NCBI RefSeq assembly: GCF_000011485.1
Contig: NC_005071.1
Location: 1,677,347 to 1,741,346, forward strand
DNA length: 64,000 nucleotides
Origin: Prochlorococcus marinus str. MIT 9313
GTDB lineage: Bacteria > Cyanobacteriota > Cyanobacteriia > PCC-6307 > Cyanobiaceae
Reading direction: 5' to 3'
The translations under genes were made by a program, and so were the position numbers. Below are positions 45,970 to 55,565 of the stretch, piece by piece (position 1 is the stretch's first letter; each line of letters begins with the position of its first letter). The notes under the pieces were generated by a model. The model did no database searches, was not told the origin of the DNA, and was given only the letters and a program-made list of their open reading frames with translations.

Positions 45970-46623
45970 TCAAACTAAGCAGAGCATTGGTGCATTAGAC
46001 ATCGCACTGAAATCACTCACCACCGCCATGCTCCAAAGATTGTGATGAATTCGATGCACATCGACCTGATGCCCCAATACCTCATGAACAGCAAACACAG
46101 AGTCGACCCCACAACGCCAATGAATCAGATCCGCCGCCAGGCTGCCCCGCTGCCATTTAATCGCTGCTTCTTTACTTAGCCATTGCTCAAGCACGGCATC
46201 CCGCAAAGCTGCACCCCTCAAATGGCAGAGAGCTGACTGATCGTCAGCACAGAAATAACGACGTGCAAGCAACTCAGCAGCAATAGGACGGTCACTACGC
46301 TCCAAATCCACCCCGACCCGTTGCGGCGACCAACCCACCAGCAATGCATCTTGGCAGTGACTGAAGCTGATGTATCCCCAGCCATTTGCCAGCTCTGGAG
46401 GCTTGCCTGGAGGTGCCTGCAATGGAATCTCAAGTGCAGACACTTGCCACAGGTCAGCGAGGGCATCACGTACATAGCCACGAGACTGTCTGAACTGCCT
46501 TGATCTCCGCGCAGACAATCGCCCAGCCCATTGCTCCTCCTCCGGACTGATAGGCATCAAAGGGGCCTGCATCGGAAATAACCACAACGCCAGTACGCTT
46601 CGGCTATTGAGTGGAAGCGGCAT
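45970..46623 (-). CDS. 4'-phosphopantetheinyl transferase (Sfp/HetI type)
   Basis: This enzyme transfers phosphopantetheine from CoA to acyl carrier proteins. It has 217 residues from ATG 46623. RVGVDLERSDRP carries the magnesium-binding acidic motif, and LEQWLSKEAAIKW carries the WxxKEA motif of the Sfp family. YISFSHCQDALLVGW is the preceding family block. In cyanobacteria a single Sfp-type enzyme generally serves fatty acid synthesis. Its start codon lies two bases from the start of the divergent prxQ gene. Confidence 0.93.
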   Translation of the reverse strand: MPLPLNSRSVLALWLFPMQAPLMPISPEEEQWAGRLSARRSRQFRQSRGYVRDALADLWQVSALEIPLQAPPGKPPELANGWGYISFSHCQDALLVGWSPQRVGVDLERSDRPIAAELLARRYFCADDQSALCHLRGAALRDAVLEQWLSKEAAIKWQRGSLAADLIHWRCGVDSVFAVHEVLGHQVDVHRIHHNLWSMAVVSDFSAMSNAPMLCLV

Positions 46624-46625
46624 CA

Positions 46626-47093
46626 ATGACCCTGAAGATTGGTGATCCAGCACCTGATTTCAATCTCCCCAATCAGGACGGCACCCTCGTTCAGCTGGCA
46701 TCACTAAGAGGTCAACGAGTTGTGATCTACTTCTATCCGAAGGACGACACCCCTGGGTGCACGAAGGAAGCCTGCAATTTCCGCGACCAATGGGAACGCT
46801 TCGAGGCCAATGACATCAAGGTGCTTGGTATCAGCAAAGACGGTGCTACATCCCACACCAAATTCATCAAAAAGTATCAGATTCCTTTCACCCTTCTTAG
46901 CGACGCGGAACCCTGCCCAGTGGCCAGCTCCTACGAAAGCTATGGGCTCAAAAAATTTATGGGACGCGAATACATGGGCATGATGCGCCATAGCTTTGTC
47001 GTAGATCCAAAGGGCAATCTGGAACTGATTTATCTAAAGGTGAAAGCCGCAACGATGGCCGATCAAATCCTCAAAGACTTGGGGCTCGACTAA
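46626..47093 (+). CDS. bcp: Peroxiredoxin Q (bacterioferritin comigratory protein)
   Basis: This thiol peroxidase removes hydrogen peroxide and organic peroxides with thioredoxin. It has 155 residues. The peroxidatic C45 and resolving C50 are in DDTPGCTKEAC, the C-x4-C arrangement of alpha-type PrxQ. IGDPAPDFNLPNQDG and FYPKDDTPG are further family marks. ATG at 46626 is preferred over GTG at 46611. It is divergent from the phosphopantetheinyl transferase and its 3' end overlaps coaX by 23 bases. Confidence 0.95.
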   Translation: MTLKIGDPAPDFNLPNQDGTLVQLASLRGQRVVIYFYPKDDTPGCTKEACNFRDQWERFEANDIKVLGISKDGATSHTKFIKKYQIPFTLLSDAEPCPVASSYESYGLKKFMGREYMGMMRHSFVVDPKGNLELIYLKVKAATMADQILKDLGLD

Positions 47094-47781
47094 TCCGATC
47101 GTGCACGTCAACCATCCCCTCCAAGACAAGATTCGGATGATGCACCACATCAAGACCCCTCTGACTGAGTGCTTCCTGAAGAACCGAGGCATCACCTCCA
47201 CATAACCAAAGCGGTAGTGCAGCCTCACGCTGAGCCTCTAGAAGAGTGCCAAGCAGTGCCTGGAGGCTGCCCCGACGCATGGCCTCGGCCGTGGCGAAAG
47301 GAAATGGTTCAGCACTAACTGAGCCAATGCCTGGATCAATCAGACCTTGGGTCCCCTGCTCCATGGCACGTAGCTGCAGACGTAAACCCGGCACCAACTG
47401 TCCACCAGCGAAATCACCAGCGGCCGTCACTCGCGTCAAGCTCAACACTGTGCCTGCATCGGCCACAAGCAGGCCTGAAGACGACATCCCGCTGGTGTGA
47501 GCTCTTCTCAACGCACCCCAGGCCGCCAAAGCTCGATCAATGCCGAGCCATACAGGCATTCGGGTTAAGGGCACATCCCCCAACCCCAAGCGCCGGTTCG
47601 GATCCAAGGCAACTCCCGCAGGGATCGGACCAACAGCAGCCCATGCCAAAAGAGGAGCCTCAAGCGTTTGAAGCTTGAGCGGATTGGGAACGCTATGGCA
47701 AAACTGCCATTCATCAGCCTGATACTCGGCCCAATGCCAGCGACTGTTGCCAATCAAGAGGCAATGCCTAACAACCTCCAC
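47071..47781 (-). CDS. coaX: Type III pantothenate kinase CoaX
   Basis: CoaX phosphorylates pantothenate in coenzyme A synthesis. It has about 236 residues. The N-terminal phosphate-binding loop reads IGNSRWHWA, where most relatives have DxGNT/SR; GIDRALAAWGA and VADAGTVLSLTRV supply the catalytic aspartates; GGQLVPGLRLQLRAM follows. Start GTG at 47781, three bases after the cysH stop, is likely; a longer frame to 47826 overlaps cysH, and TTG just before IGNSR is possible. It is convergent with prxQ. Confidence 0.88.
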   Translation of the reverse strand: MEVVRHCLLIGNSRWHWAEYQADEWQFCHSVPNPLKLQTLEAPLLAWAAVGPIPAGVALDPNRRLGLGDVPLTRMPVWLGIDRALAAWGALRRAHTSGMSSSGLLVADAGTVLSLTRVTAAGDFAGGQLVPGLRLQLRAMEQGTQGLIDPGIGSVSAEPFPFATAEAMRRGSLQALLGTLLEAQREAALPLWLCGGDASVLQEALSQRGLDVVHHPNLVLEGMVDVHDRISRAPSL

Positions 47782-47783
47782 CT

Positions 47784-48599
47784 TTAGATGCCTTCGCCCA
47801 ACACACCTGGGAGGTGAAGGCCGCATTCCTGCTTAAGACCTCCAAAGCGTGTCTCCCGTCCAGAAGCCCCCCCCCCATCGGGAGCACTGGAATGCCAATC
47901 GCCGACCGTGGAGTAACCCTTTTCAAACAGAGGATGCTGCGGCAACTGATGCTCCTGCATGTAATAGAAAACCTCCTTGGGAGTCCAGTCGAGTAAAGGC
48001 CTCAATGAAAGGCGATCACGAATCAGGTCCAAAAAAGCCATTGAGCGCCGATAGTCGGTCTGATCACTGCGCACCCCACTGGCCCAGCAATGCACACGGA
48101 GATCATCCAGAGCCTGCTCGAGGGGCTCCACCTTGCGAATACGGTGATATGTCTCCAGATCCTTCACCGAACCTGTCTCCCAGAGCCGGCCATAGATAGC
48201 CTCCATCCGAGCGGGAGACATTGTGCTTTGAACCACCTTTAAATCCAACCCAAGCTGACGCGTGAGCTGATCCGCATAGAAATAGGTCTCTGCTGGTAGA
48301 TAGCCCGTATCCACCCAGACCACAGGGACCACCGAACCACCATCAAGACCATGGAGCATGTGCAGCAGAACAGCTGATTGAATGCCGAAGCTCGTTGTCA
48401 GAACAAAGCCTTGACCAAACTGTTTCAGTGCCCACTCAAGACGCTTCTGGGCAGAAAGATTGGCAAGGTGTATCCGTGCATCCTCCAGAGGCATCTCGAG
48501 AGTCGAGGCAACCTGCACACTCGGAGATTGGCCTGCCGCAGTAGACGTGGCAGTGGAAACCGTATCAATGGAGCCATCAGTCATCTCCCCATTCTCCAA
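47784..48599 (-). CDS. cysH: Phosphoadenylyl-sulfate (PAPS) reductase
   Basis: CysH reduces PAPS to sulfite with thioredoxin in sulfate assimilation. It has 271 residues. VLTTSFGIQSAVLLHML is the PP-loop, VVWVDTGYLPAET and CWASGVRSDQTDYRR bind substrate, and the catalytic cysteine is in GGLKQECGLHLPG near the end. The Cys-Cys pairs that hold a 4Fe-4S cluster in APS reductases are absent, so PAPS is the expected substrate. It is the first gene of a cysH-coaX unit and divergent from the NDH-2 gene. Confidence 0.95.
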   Translation of the reverse strand: MENGEMTDGSIDTVSTATSTAAGQSPSVQVASTLEMPLEDARIHLANLSAQKRLEWALKQFGQGFVLTTSFGIQSAVLLHMLHGLDGGSVVPVVWVDTGYLPAETYFYADQLTRQLGLDLKVVQSTMSPARMEAIYGRLWETGSVKDLETYHRIRKVEPLEQALDDLRVHCWASGVRSDQTDYRRSMAFLDLIRDRLSLRPLLDWTPKEVFYYMQEHQLPQHPLFEKGYSTVGDWHSSAPDGGGASGRETRFGGLKQECGLHLPGVLGEGI

Positions 48600-48656
48600 T
48601 GTCGCCGTTCACAACAGAGTGTTTAAGGTTCGAGAACCATCCCAGGCTCATCGCGC

Positions 48657-49826
48657 ATGATCCCCAACCCGTCAAACGCCAATGCCGTGGTGGTTGTCGG
48701 AGGCGGATTTGCAGGGCTAACTACCGCGCTCGCTCTCAGCCACTGCCAACCTCGCCCCCCCATTGTGTTGATTGAACCGCGCCAGCGGTTCGTCTTTCTC
48801 CCCTTGCTTTACGAACTCTTGAGTGGAGAGCTTCAGGCTTGGGAAGTCGCACCTCCTTATCACTCTCTACTCAGTCAACGCGGTATTGCCCTTCTCGAAG
48901 ACCGGGTTGACAGCATCGACACCAAAGCAAAAACGGTAACCACCAGCTCAGGGCTCAAGCTCAACTACGCACAACTAGTACTCAGCACTGGCTCAACTCC
49001 AACAGATTTCGACATTCCCGGGGTCCGTAAACACGCCCTGATGTTTCACCATCTAAACGACGTTGACGTGCTGCGACAACGAATTAAAGAACTTCAATTG
49101 CGTAGAAATCCTCGTCAGGACCTTGTGATTGTTGGAGCGGGGCCAACTGGCGTGGAACTGGCCTGCAAGCTGGCAGATCTCCTTGAAGGTGCTGCTCAAC
49201 TCCACCTCATTGAGCTTGGCGAAAGGGTTCTGCCCAGTGCGAAAGCCTTCAACCAAGAACAAGCCGAGCGAGCCCTCAGCGAACGTGGTGTTCACGTTCA
49301 TTTGCTCACGCAAGTTCGAGCCATCTCAACAGACCAGGTTGAACTCCTAAGCAAACAAAAAGAACCTGCCATAAGTTCAGCAATAACTCACAGTGGTCTT
49401 GTTTGGACAGCCGGCACAAGACCAGTCATACCAGCACTCAGCCCCGACTTTGTCCTTACCGAAGCAAGACTGCCTATCGATTCGTGCCTACAAGTGATCG
49501 GACTCAGTGATGTGCTTGGCCTTGGCGATGCCACTTACAACAAAGATCACTCCTGGCCGCCCACAGCCCAGGTCGCACTTCAACAAGGGGAGCTCGCGGC
49601 TCGAAACGTGATGGCACTACGAACAAGCAGTCCTCTCCAACCTTTTGAATTTAAGGATTTTGGCGAAATGCTCAGCCTGGGAGTAGGAGAAGCCTCCATC
49701 ACCGGCATGGGTTTCACACTCGCAGGTCCTCTGGCTTTCCAAATTCGCCGGGGTGCCTATCTAACAAAACTACCTGGATTGTCTCTAGGCCTGCGCTCAG
49801 GCGGGGCCTGGCTGCTCGGACATTGA
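48657..49826 (+). CDS. Type II NAD(P)H dehydrogenase (NDH-2)
   Basis: This single-subunit, non-proton-pumping flavoprotein passes electrons from NAD(P)H to quinone at the membrane surface. It has 389 residues with two Rossmann motifs: VVVVGGGFAGLTTALAL for FAD and LVIVGAGPTGVELACKLADL for NAD(P)H. PLLYELLSGEL is typical of the NDH-2 group, and VLGLGDATYNK is the FAD-contacting GD motif. The C-terminus ends with a possible membrane-contact helix. The stop overlaps the hflX TTG start (ATTGA). Confidence 0.92.
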   Translation: MIPNPSNANAVVVVGGGFAGLTTALALSHCQPRPPIVLIEPRQRFVFLPLLYELLSGELQAWEVAPPYHSLLSQRGIALLEDRVDSIDTKAKTVTTSSGLKLNYAQLVLSTGSTPTDFDIPGVRKHALMFHHLNDVDVLRQRIKELQLRRNPRQDLVIVGAGPTGVELACKLADLLEGAAQLHLIELGERVLPSAKAFNQEQAERALSERGVHVHLLTQVRAISTDQVELLSKQKEPAISSAITHSGLVWTAGTRPVIPALSPDFVLTEARLPIDSCLQVIGLSDVLGLGDATYNKDHSWPPTAQVALQQGELAARNVMALRTSSPLQPFEFKDFGEMLSLGVGEASITGMGFTLAGPLAFQIRRGAYLTKLPGLSLGLRSGGAWLLGH

Positions 49827-51499
49827 AACAAGCCCACCTCGCTGGCCGCACCAAGGGACTACGCCCTTCACAACAAAGACAATTAGAACGCCTCAGCCAC
49901 CGCCGGCATCCCGAAAGGGAAGGCGCCGATCAGCTAACTCTAGAACGGCTAGCTGAAAAGGTGATTGAGCTATGCCAACCACTCCATTTAGTGCTGGATA
50001 GCCGTGGATTGTGCCGCCTTCTTTGGGTCGGTCCTCTCGATGGATCCGGCCAACTTCTCGCCCATCTTCCTGAATCACCCCGTCGCAAGAGCGCTGGATG
50101 GCGCTTAATCAGCTGCTCTCTAACGCTTCAGCGAAACAACCTCAGGCCAGAACAACATGATGCAATCGTGGCACTCGATCTAGCACCGAACTCCTGGCTA
50201 CGTTTTGCCCCCACATCAGATCGAGGAGGTCGCAGGATTGCGGCCCTCTGGCAACCAGATCCAAAGGAGATCTCGGGATGGAGCTTGATCGAAGCCAACG
50301 GACTAAGCGAGCTCTGCCAACACAGCCAAGGATCAACCGTCAAGCCAGAAGTCACCCCCCTACCGTCAAAGGACAGTAGGGAACGGGTCCTACTACTGAC
50401 CCTTACGGGACCAGAGCAAAGCCGCAGCGAACGCGACCTTGCTGAGCTCGAGGGGTTGGTACGCAGTGCAGGGGGGCATCCTGTAGCAGTTGTGCGACAA
50501 AAGCAGGGGGCGCCTAATCCTCAGACCCTCTGGGGCAAGGGGAAACTACAAGAGACCGCCTTGGAAGTTCGGCGTCATAGCGCTTCTCTAGTGATCACAG
50601 ACCGTGAGCTCAATCCTGTTCAAGTCAGGAATCTGGAGCGCTATCTCGACTGCCCTGTCATGGATCGCAGTGAATTAATCCTAGACATCTTTGCCCAGCG
50701 CGCCTCTAGTGCAGCAGGCCGCCTTCAAGTGGAACTAGCCCAACTTCGCTATCGCATGCCAAGGCTAATGGGGCGAGGTCGCAGCCTATCCCGTCAGGGA
50801 GGTGGCATCGGCACACGCGGGCCCGGCGAGACCCAACTCGAGAAAGACCGGCGTGCGATTACACGACGCATCGAGCACTTGTTACGTGAGGTACGGCAAC
50901 TGCAAAACCATCGCGCCCGACTACGAAACCGCAGGGAAGGTCTACCAAGGGTTGCACTCGTGGGTTATACCAATGCGGGGAAATCATCCCTACTCAATGC
51001 TCTCTGCAGTCGAAACGAGCACAACAAAGTGCTGGCAGAGAACAAACTGTTTGCAACCTTGGATCCAACCACCCGACGATTGTTGATTCCTCAGACAGGT
51101 GGAAAACCCCTTGAGCTTCTTATCACAGACACTGTGGGCTTCATCCGTGAACTGCCAGCGCCATTAGTGGAAGCCTTTCGGGCCACTCTGGAGGAAACTC
51201 TTGAAGCCGATCTCCTCCTAGTGGTTGTGGACTTGTCAGACACAGACTGGCAAGCCCAACTGGACACAGTGCATCAGTTGCTTAATTCCCTTGGCTCAGA
51301 ATCAATCCGGCAGGTGATAGCCAATCAAATTGATCGCTGTGATAGCAGTGCACTTGAGACAATCCGCAGCATCGACCCGAAGGTGATTTATCTCTCCGCG
51401 GCCTCAGGTGCCGGGCTGCAAGGACTCAAACACTGGCTGAAGGACCAATTCTGGGGTCACAGAGCAGAATCGGCCCCTCTGCATTCTGTAAATACCTAA
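49823..51499 (+). CDS. hflX: Ribosome-associated GTPase HflX
   Basis: HflX is a GTPase that binds ribosomes and splits stalled or hibernating ones under stress. It has 558 residues, longer than typical because of an N-terminal extension of about 190 residues. The HflX domain has GAPNPQTLWGKGKLQE and GRGRSLSRQGGGIGTRGPGE, followed by a coiled coil. The G domain has P-loop GYTNAGKSSLLNAL and G3 DTVGFIRELP. In place of NKxD it has NQIDRCD, a conservative change. The TTG start at 49823 overlaps the NDH-2 stop. Confidence 0.94.
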   Translation: MKQAHLAGRTKGLRPSQQRQLERLSHRRHPEREGADQLTLERLAEKVIELCQPLHLVLDSRGLCRLLWVGPLDGSGQLLAHLPESPRRKSAGWRLISCSLTLQRNNLRPEQHDAIVALDLAPNSWLRFAPTSDRGGRRIAALWQPDPKEISGWSLIEANGLSELCQHSQGSTVKPEVTPLPSKDSRERVLLLTLTGPEQSRSERDLAELEGLVRSAGGHPVAVVRQKQGAPNPQTLWGKGKLQETALEVRRHSASLVITDRELNPVQVRNLERYLDCPVMDRSELILDIFAQRASSAAGRLQVELAQLRYRMPRLMGRGRSLSRQGGGIGTRGPGETQLEKDRRAITRRIEHLLREVRQLQNHRARLRNRREGLPRVALVGYTNAGKSSLLNALCSRNEHNKVLAENKLFATLDPTTRRLLIPQTGGKPLELLITDTVGFIRELPAPLVEAFRATLEETLEADLLLVVVDLSDTDWQAQLDTVHQLLNSLGSESIRQVIANQIDRCDSSALETIRSIDPKVIYLSAASGAGLQGLKHWLKDQFWGHRAESAPLHSVNT

Positions 51500-51501
51500 C
51501 T

Positions 51502-53322
51502 ATGGCTGTGCTGAGCACCGCTATTCAAAACCCCCAAGCCCTCATCACCCTGGCGGTGTTGTTGCTGGCGGTGGTGCTCTTCATCAGCGGTGCCCTTGCA
51601 CCTGAACTCACTGGCCTGCTGAGCATGGCAATGCTGATGGCCACAGGTGTTCTAACTCCCCAACAAGCCCTGGCTGGATTTGGCAGGCCTGCCCTGATTA
51701 CGCTAATGGGCCTGTTCGCCGTCTCTGCAGCCTTATTCCGCAGTGGTGCCCTGGATCGCGTGCGCGAACTGATCGCATCCGAGCGCATTCGCAGCCCACG
51801 CCGGTTGATTGCCTTGTTAGGCCTAGTGGTCGCTCCCATTTCGAGTGTCCTCCCAAACACACCCGTCGTCGCCTCGTTGCTACCTGTCATCGAAGCCTGG
51901 TGTCATCGACGCCGTATCTCTCCGTCTAAGGTCCTGCTGCCACTATCATTCGCAGCGCTTTTCGGGAGCACACTCACACTGCTGGGGAGTTCAGTGAATT
52001 TGCTGGTCAGTGACATCAGCGAGCAACTGGGCAATGGATCTCTAGAACTGTTTAGCTTCACAGCCATCGGCGTGCCGATCTGGCTCGCCGGAACCACCTA
52101 TCTCATGCTTGCCCCTCAGGCCCTGTTGCCAGACCGTGGCAGCAACAGCGATGAACTAGGAGACAACAAAGACCAGACCGGTTACTTCACAGAGGTCACC
52201 ATCCCTCAGAACTCGCAACTGGTAGGACAATCCCTACACAACAGTCGTTTACAACGTCGTTTTGATGTAGACGTGCTGGAACTGCAAAGAGGTCGAGAAC
52301 GACTCCTACCGCCCCTGGCTGATCGCAGACTGGAACCTGGCGACCGACTTCTTCTCAGGGTCACCCGCGCAGACCTACTTCGTCTCCAACAAGAACACAA
52401 CGTACAGCTAGCAACAAGAGAGTCGATCGCTCCGTCCTCACTGTCCCCATCTAGCCTGGGCGAAGGGCAAAGAACTGTGGAAGTCCTCCTACCGGCGGGC
52501 TCAACTTTGGCTGGTGCAAGTCTGCGTGAACTGCGATTTCGGCAACGCCACAACGCCACAGTTCTTGCTCTCAGGCGTGGTCAGCAAACAGTGCAAGAGC
52601 GCCTTGGACAAGCTGTCCTACGCGAAGGCGATGTTTTACTGCTGCAAGCCCCACTGGACTCCATTCGCGGCCTGCAAGCCAGCAATGATTTGCTGGTCCT
52701 TGATCAGCTGGAAAACGACCTGCCCACAGTGCGCCGCAAACCACTGACCATCGCCATTGCTTTGGCCATGCTGATCATGCCGACAGTGACTGCCCTGCCA
52801 CTGGTGGCAGCGGTCCTCCTTGCTGCAGTCGCGATGGTGGCAGGAGGATGCCTTCGCCCAGGGGAACTTCAGCGATCAATTCGTCTCGATGTGATTCTGC
52901 TGCTGGGGTCGCTCTCCAGCTTCAGCGTGGCAATGCAGAAAACCGGCCTGGCAGATGCTCTGGCAAGCAGCTTTGAAACCTTGCTGAATGACTGGTCCAA
53001 TTACTTAGCCTTACTAGTCATCTTTCTGGTCACCACGCTCCTCACCCAGGTGATGAGCCCAGCCGCATCCGTTGCACTACTTGTCCCAGTGGCCATCCAA
53101 CTCGCACCTGGACTAGACCTTGTACCCAATGCACTGCTCTTCACCGTGCTATTTGGTGCAAGCCAGTCTTTTCTGACACCAATGGGGCATCAGACAAACC
53201 TGATGGTGTTCGGTCCTGGGCGTTATCGATTTCTGGATGTAACCCGTTACGGAGCTGGCCTAACAGCCCTGATGACCGTGATGGTTCCTGGGCTGATCCT
53301 TTGGCATTTCGGCGGATCTTGA
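51502..53322 (+). CDS. SLC13/DASS-family anion transporter with two RCK-C (TrkA-C) domains
   Basis: This sodium-coupled anion transporter sits in the inner membrane. It has 606 residues. Hydrophobic halves lie at 5-205 and 410-606, and two cytoplasmic TrkA-C domains lie between (about 225-305 and 325-400; EVTIPQNSQLVGQSLHNSRL). SNLPNTPVVA-like SVLPNTPVVASLLP and FGSTLTLLGSSVNLLVSD are re-entrant hairpin motifs of the family. Relatives transport sulfate, dicarboxylates or citrate; sulfate is plausible given cysH 3 kb upstream, but this is inference. It starts two bases after hflX. Confidence 0.9.
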   Translation: MAVLSTAIQNPQALITLAVLLLAVVLFISGALAPELTGLLSMAMLMATGVLTPQQALAGFGRPALITLMGLFAVSAALFRSGALDRVRELIASERIRSPRRLIALLGLVVAPISSVLPNTPVVASLLPVIEAWCHRRRISPSKVLLPLSFAALFGSTLTLLGSSVNLLVSDISEQLGNGSLELFSFTAIGVPIWLAGTTYLMLAPQALLPDRGSNSDELGDNKDQTGYFTEVTIPQNSQLVGQSLHNSRLQRRFDVDVLELQRGRERLLPPLADRRLEPGDRLLLRVTRADLLRLQQEHNVQLATRESIAPSSLSPSSLGEGQRTVEVLLPAGSTLAGASLRELRFRQRHNATVLALRRGQQTVQERLGQAVLREGDVLLLQAPLDSIRGLQASNDLLVLDQLENDLPTVRRKPLTIAIALAMLIMPTVTALPLVAAVLLAAVAMVAGGCLRPGELQRSIRLDVILLLGSLSSFSVAMQKTGLADALASSFETLLNDWSNYLALLVIFLVTTLLTQVMSPAASVALLVPVAIQLAPGLDLVPNALLFTVLFGASQSFLTPMGHQTNLMVFGPGRYRFLDVTRYGAGLTALMTVMVPGLILWHFGGS

Positions 53323-53427
53323 ATACAGCAGAACTGTGCCAGCATTTGCAGAATCTGGTTCTATCCATCTGGGGAGAATCCTCAGGACAACCTTTGACTC
53401 TCGTCGCGATAAAGCGGAAACCCATCG

Positions 53428-54831
53428 GTGCCATTTCCTAAAGCCGTCCATCGCACTCAGGATTTGTACCGTCGCCTAACGGTTCCTCAATTCACTGTGG
53501 TCACAGGTTTGCTGGTGATCATCGCTGGGACTCTGATTCTCGCCACTCCGGTCTGCTCTAACGCCAAGGTGGGATTGTGGGAAGCATTGTTCACGGCGAC
53601 CTCAGCAGTGACCGTGACTGGACTTTGCATTATTGATATCGGCCAAGATCTAACCAACGTCGGCCAGGGGGTTCTTGCAGCGATGATCCTTGCAGGTGGC
53701 CTTGGGCTGATGGCTATCACCACCTTCTTACAAGGTTTTGTGGTTCGCGGAACTGAACTGAGATGCAGGCTTGATCGAGGCAAAACCCTCGATGAATTCG
53801 GGGTTGGCGGCGTAGGCACGACTTTTCGAGGCATTGCCCTCACCGCAACAGTGCTGATCCTGATTGGCGCGATCGTGCTCTACATCTTTGGCTTCAATGA
53901 CATCACCAACCATGGAGAACGACTGTGGGCTGCACTTTTTCACAGCATCTCTGCATACAACAACGCCGGCTTCGGCCTCTGGTCTGACAGCCTGGAGCAC
54001 TACCGCAGCAATGCGGTAGTCAATATCGTGATCATCGTCCTGATCGTTCTCGGTGGACTGGGATGGAGAGTTACCAGCGATCTCTGGAGCAATCGCAAAC
54101 AGCTACAACGCCGCAACCTCAGTCTGCATACCCGTCTGGTCATTCGCACATCCCTGATCCTGATCCTGATCGGAACCGTGGGGCTAGTGATCACTGAATC
54201 ACTAAGCCAAGACCACTTCCTCTCAAGCATCGGTTGGTCTGAGCGACTGATGAGCTCGCTATTCGGCTCTATCAGTGCCAGAACCGCTGGCTTTACCACC
54301 GTGAACCTCTCTCTCGAGAGCATTTCCGATTCAGGGCTACTTCTGCTAATGGCACTGATGTTCATTGGAGCTAGTCCCGGAGGTACTGGCGGTGGCATCA
54401 AAACAACCACCCTGGCCGCCTTAATGGCCGCCACCCGTTCAACCCTGCGTGGCCAGGACGATGTCGTCATCCGTAATCGTCAGATTTCCGACAAGGTGGT
54501 CTTGAAAGCCGTCGGCATCACAGTGGCATCCCTGCTTTTCGTGCTTGTGATGGCCTTATTGCTGGGTATGTCCAGCAGCCTGAATGGAGAGCAAGCCTTC
54601 ACCTTTCTAGAGATGTTATTCACATGCATTTCAGCCTTTGCCACTGTGGGGTTCGATGTTGGCGTCACCCAGAACTTGAGTCATTTCGGACAACTCGTGC
54701 TGATCGTCGGCATGTTTGTCGGACGACTCGGCATCCTTCTTCTACTCAGCGCAATCTGGGAAGCCGTCAACAAAGATCGGCTCCACCGTCAAAATCGCAT
54801 CGGCTATCCGCGAGAAGATCTTTATGTCTGA
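53428..54831 (+). CDS. ktrB: Potassium transporter KtrB (TrkH family)
   Basis: KtrB is the membrane subunit of the sodium-dependent Ktr potassium uptake system, important for osmotic adaptation. It has 467 residues with the four-fold MPM repeat. The selectivity-filter regions have glycines in TSAVTVTGLCIIDIG, AYNNAGFGLWSD, SARTAGFTTVNLSL and FATVGFDVG. SPGGTGGGIKTTT is the gating loop. It starts with GTG at 53428, about 105 bases after the SLC13 gene, and is followed by ktrA. Confidence 0.94.
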   Translation: MPFPKAVHRTQDLYRRLTVPQFTVVTGLLVIIAGTLILATPVCSNAKVGLWEALFTATSAVTVTGLCIIDIGQDLTNVGQGVLAAMILAGGLGLMAITTFLQGFVVRGTELRCRLDRGKTLDEFGVGGVGTTFRGIALTATVLILIGAIVLYIFGFNDITNHGERLWAALFHSISAYNNAGFGLWSDSLEHYRSNAVVNIVIIVLIVLGGLGWRVTSDLWSNRKQLQRRNLSLHTRLVIRTSLILILIGTVGLVITESLSQDHFLSSIGWSERLMSSLFGSISARTAGFTTVNLSLESISDSGLLLLMALMFIGASPGGTGGGIKTTTLAALMAATRSTLRGQDDVVIRNRQISDKVVLKAVGITVASLLFVLVMALLLGMSSSLNGEQAFTFLEMLFTCISAFATVGFDVGVTQNLSHFGQLVLIVGMFVGRLGILLLLSAIWEAVNKDRLHRQNRIGYPREDLYV

Positions 54832-54855
54832 ACTTTGGTTTGCTGAGAAAACACA

Positions 54856-55560
54856 ATGAAAGAGTGGTGGAACTGGTCACCCCAACAAGACACCCCTCAG
54901 CTTGGCTTTGCGGTAGTGGGAGTAGGGCGCTTCGGGAGCGCCGTCTGTCGTGAACTCATGCAAAACGGTGCAGACGTGCTGGCGGTTGACCGTTCAGAAC
55001 GATCTATCGAAGAGCTACGACAACTGGAGCCGTCGATCGAAGCAAGAGTTGTGGACTGCACTGACGAGGAATCGATGCGAGAAGCAGGTGTGCTCGAAAT
55101 GGGAACCGTTGTCGTGGGCATCAGCGAACCGATCGAAGCAAGCATCACAACCACGCTGATTGCCAAGGACAGCGAGGGCAGCAAAGTGCAACAGGTGATT
55201 GCCCGAGCCACCAGTGACCTACACGAAAAGATGTTGAAGCGCGTTGGCGCTGATCGGGTGGTATTCCCCTCGAGGATGCAGGGGGAGCGGCTAGGTCTTG
55301 AATTAGTGCGGCCCAACCTGATGGAACGCTTGGAACTTGATGACCAAACCTGCATCGAAGAAATCAAAGTTCCCGATCTGTTTGTTGGACATTCCCTACG
55401 AGACCTCAACCTACGCAAGAACTACCTAGTAAACGTTCTGGCAGCTGGCCCAACCAAGGGACTGCACGTCAACCCTCCCGCAACGTATGTGCTCGAAAAA
55501 GAGCATGTGCTTGTCGTCATGGGATTGGTTGACGACCTCAAGAAACTTCCCAAAACCTGA
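54856..55560 (+). CDS. ktrA: Potassium uptake regulatory subunit KtrA (TrkA family)
   Basis: KtrA is the cytoplasmic RCK ring that gates KtrB in response to nucleotides. It has 234 residues. The Rossmann motif is FAVVGVGRFGSAVCRELMQN with the acidic VLAVDRSERS, then an RCK-C domain (about 145-225, CIEEIKVPDLFVGHSLRDLN). ATG at 54856 lies 24 bases after ktrB, so both are cotranscribed. Confidence 0.95.
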   Translation: MKEWWNWSPQQDTPQLGFAVVGVGRFGSAVCRELMQNGADVLAVDRSERSIEELRQLEPSIEARVVDCTDEESMREAGVLEMGTVVVGISEPIEASITTTLIAKDSEGSKVQQVIARATSDLHEKMLKRVGADRVVFPSRMQGERLGLELVRPNLMERLELDDQTCIEEIKVPDLFVGHSLRDLNLRKNYLVNVLAAGPTKGLHVNPPATYVLEKEHVLVVMGLVDDLKKLPKT

Positions 55561-55565
55561 CTTCA

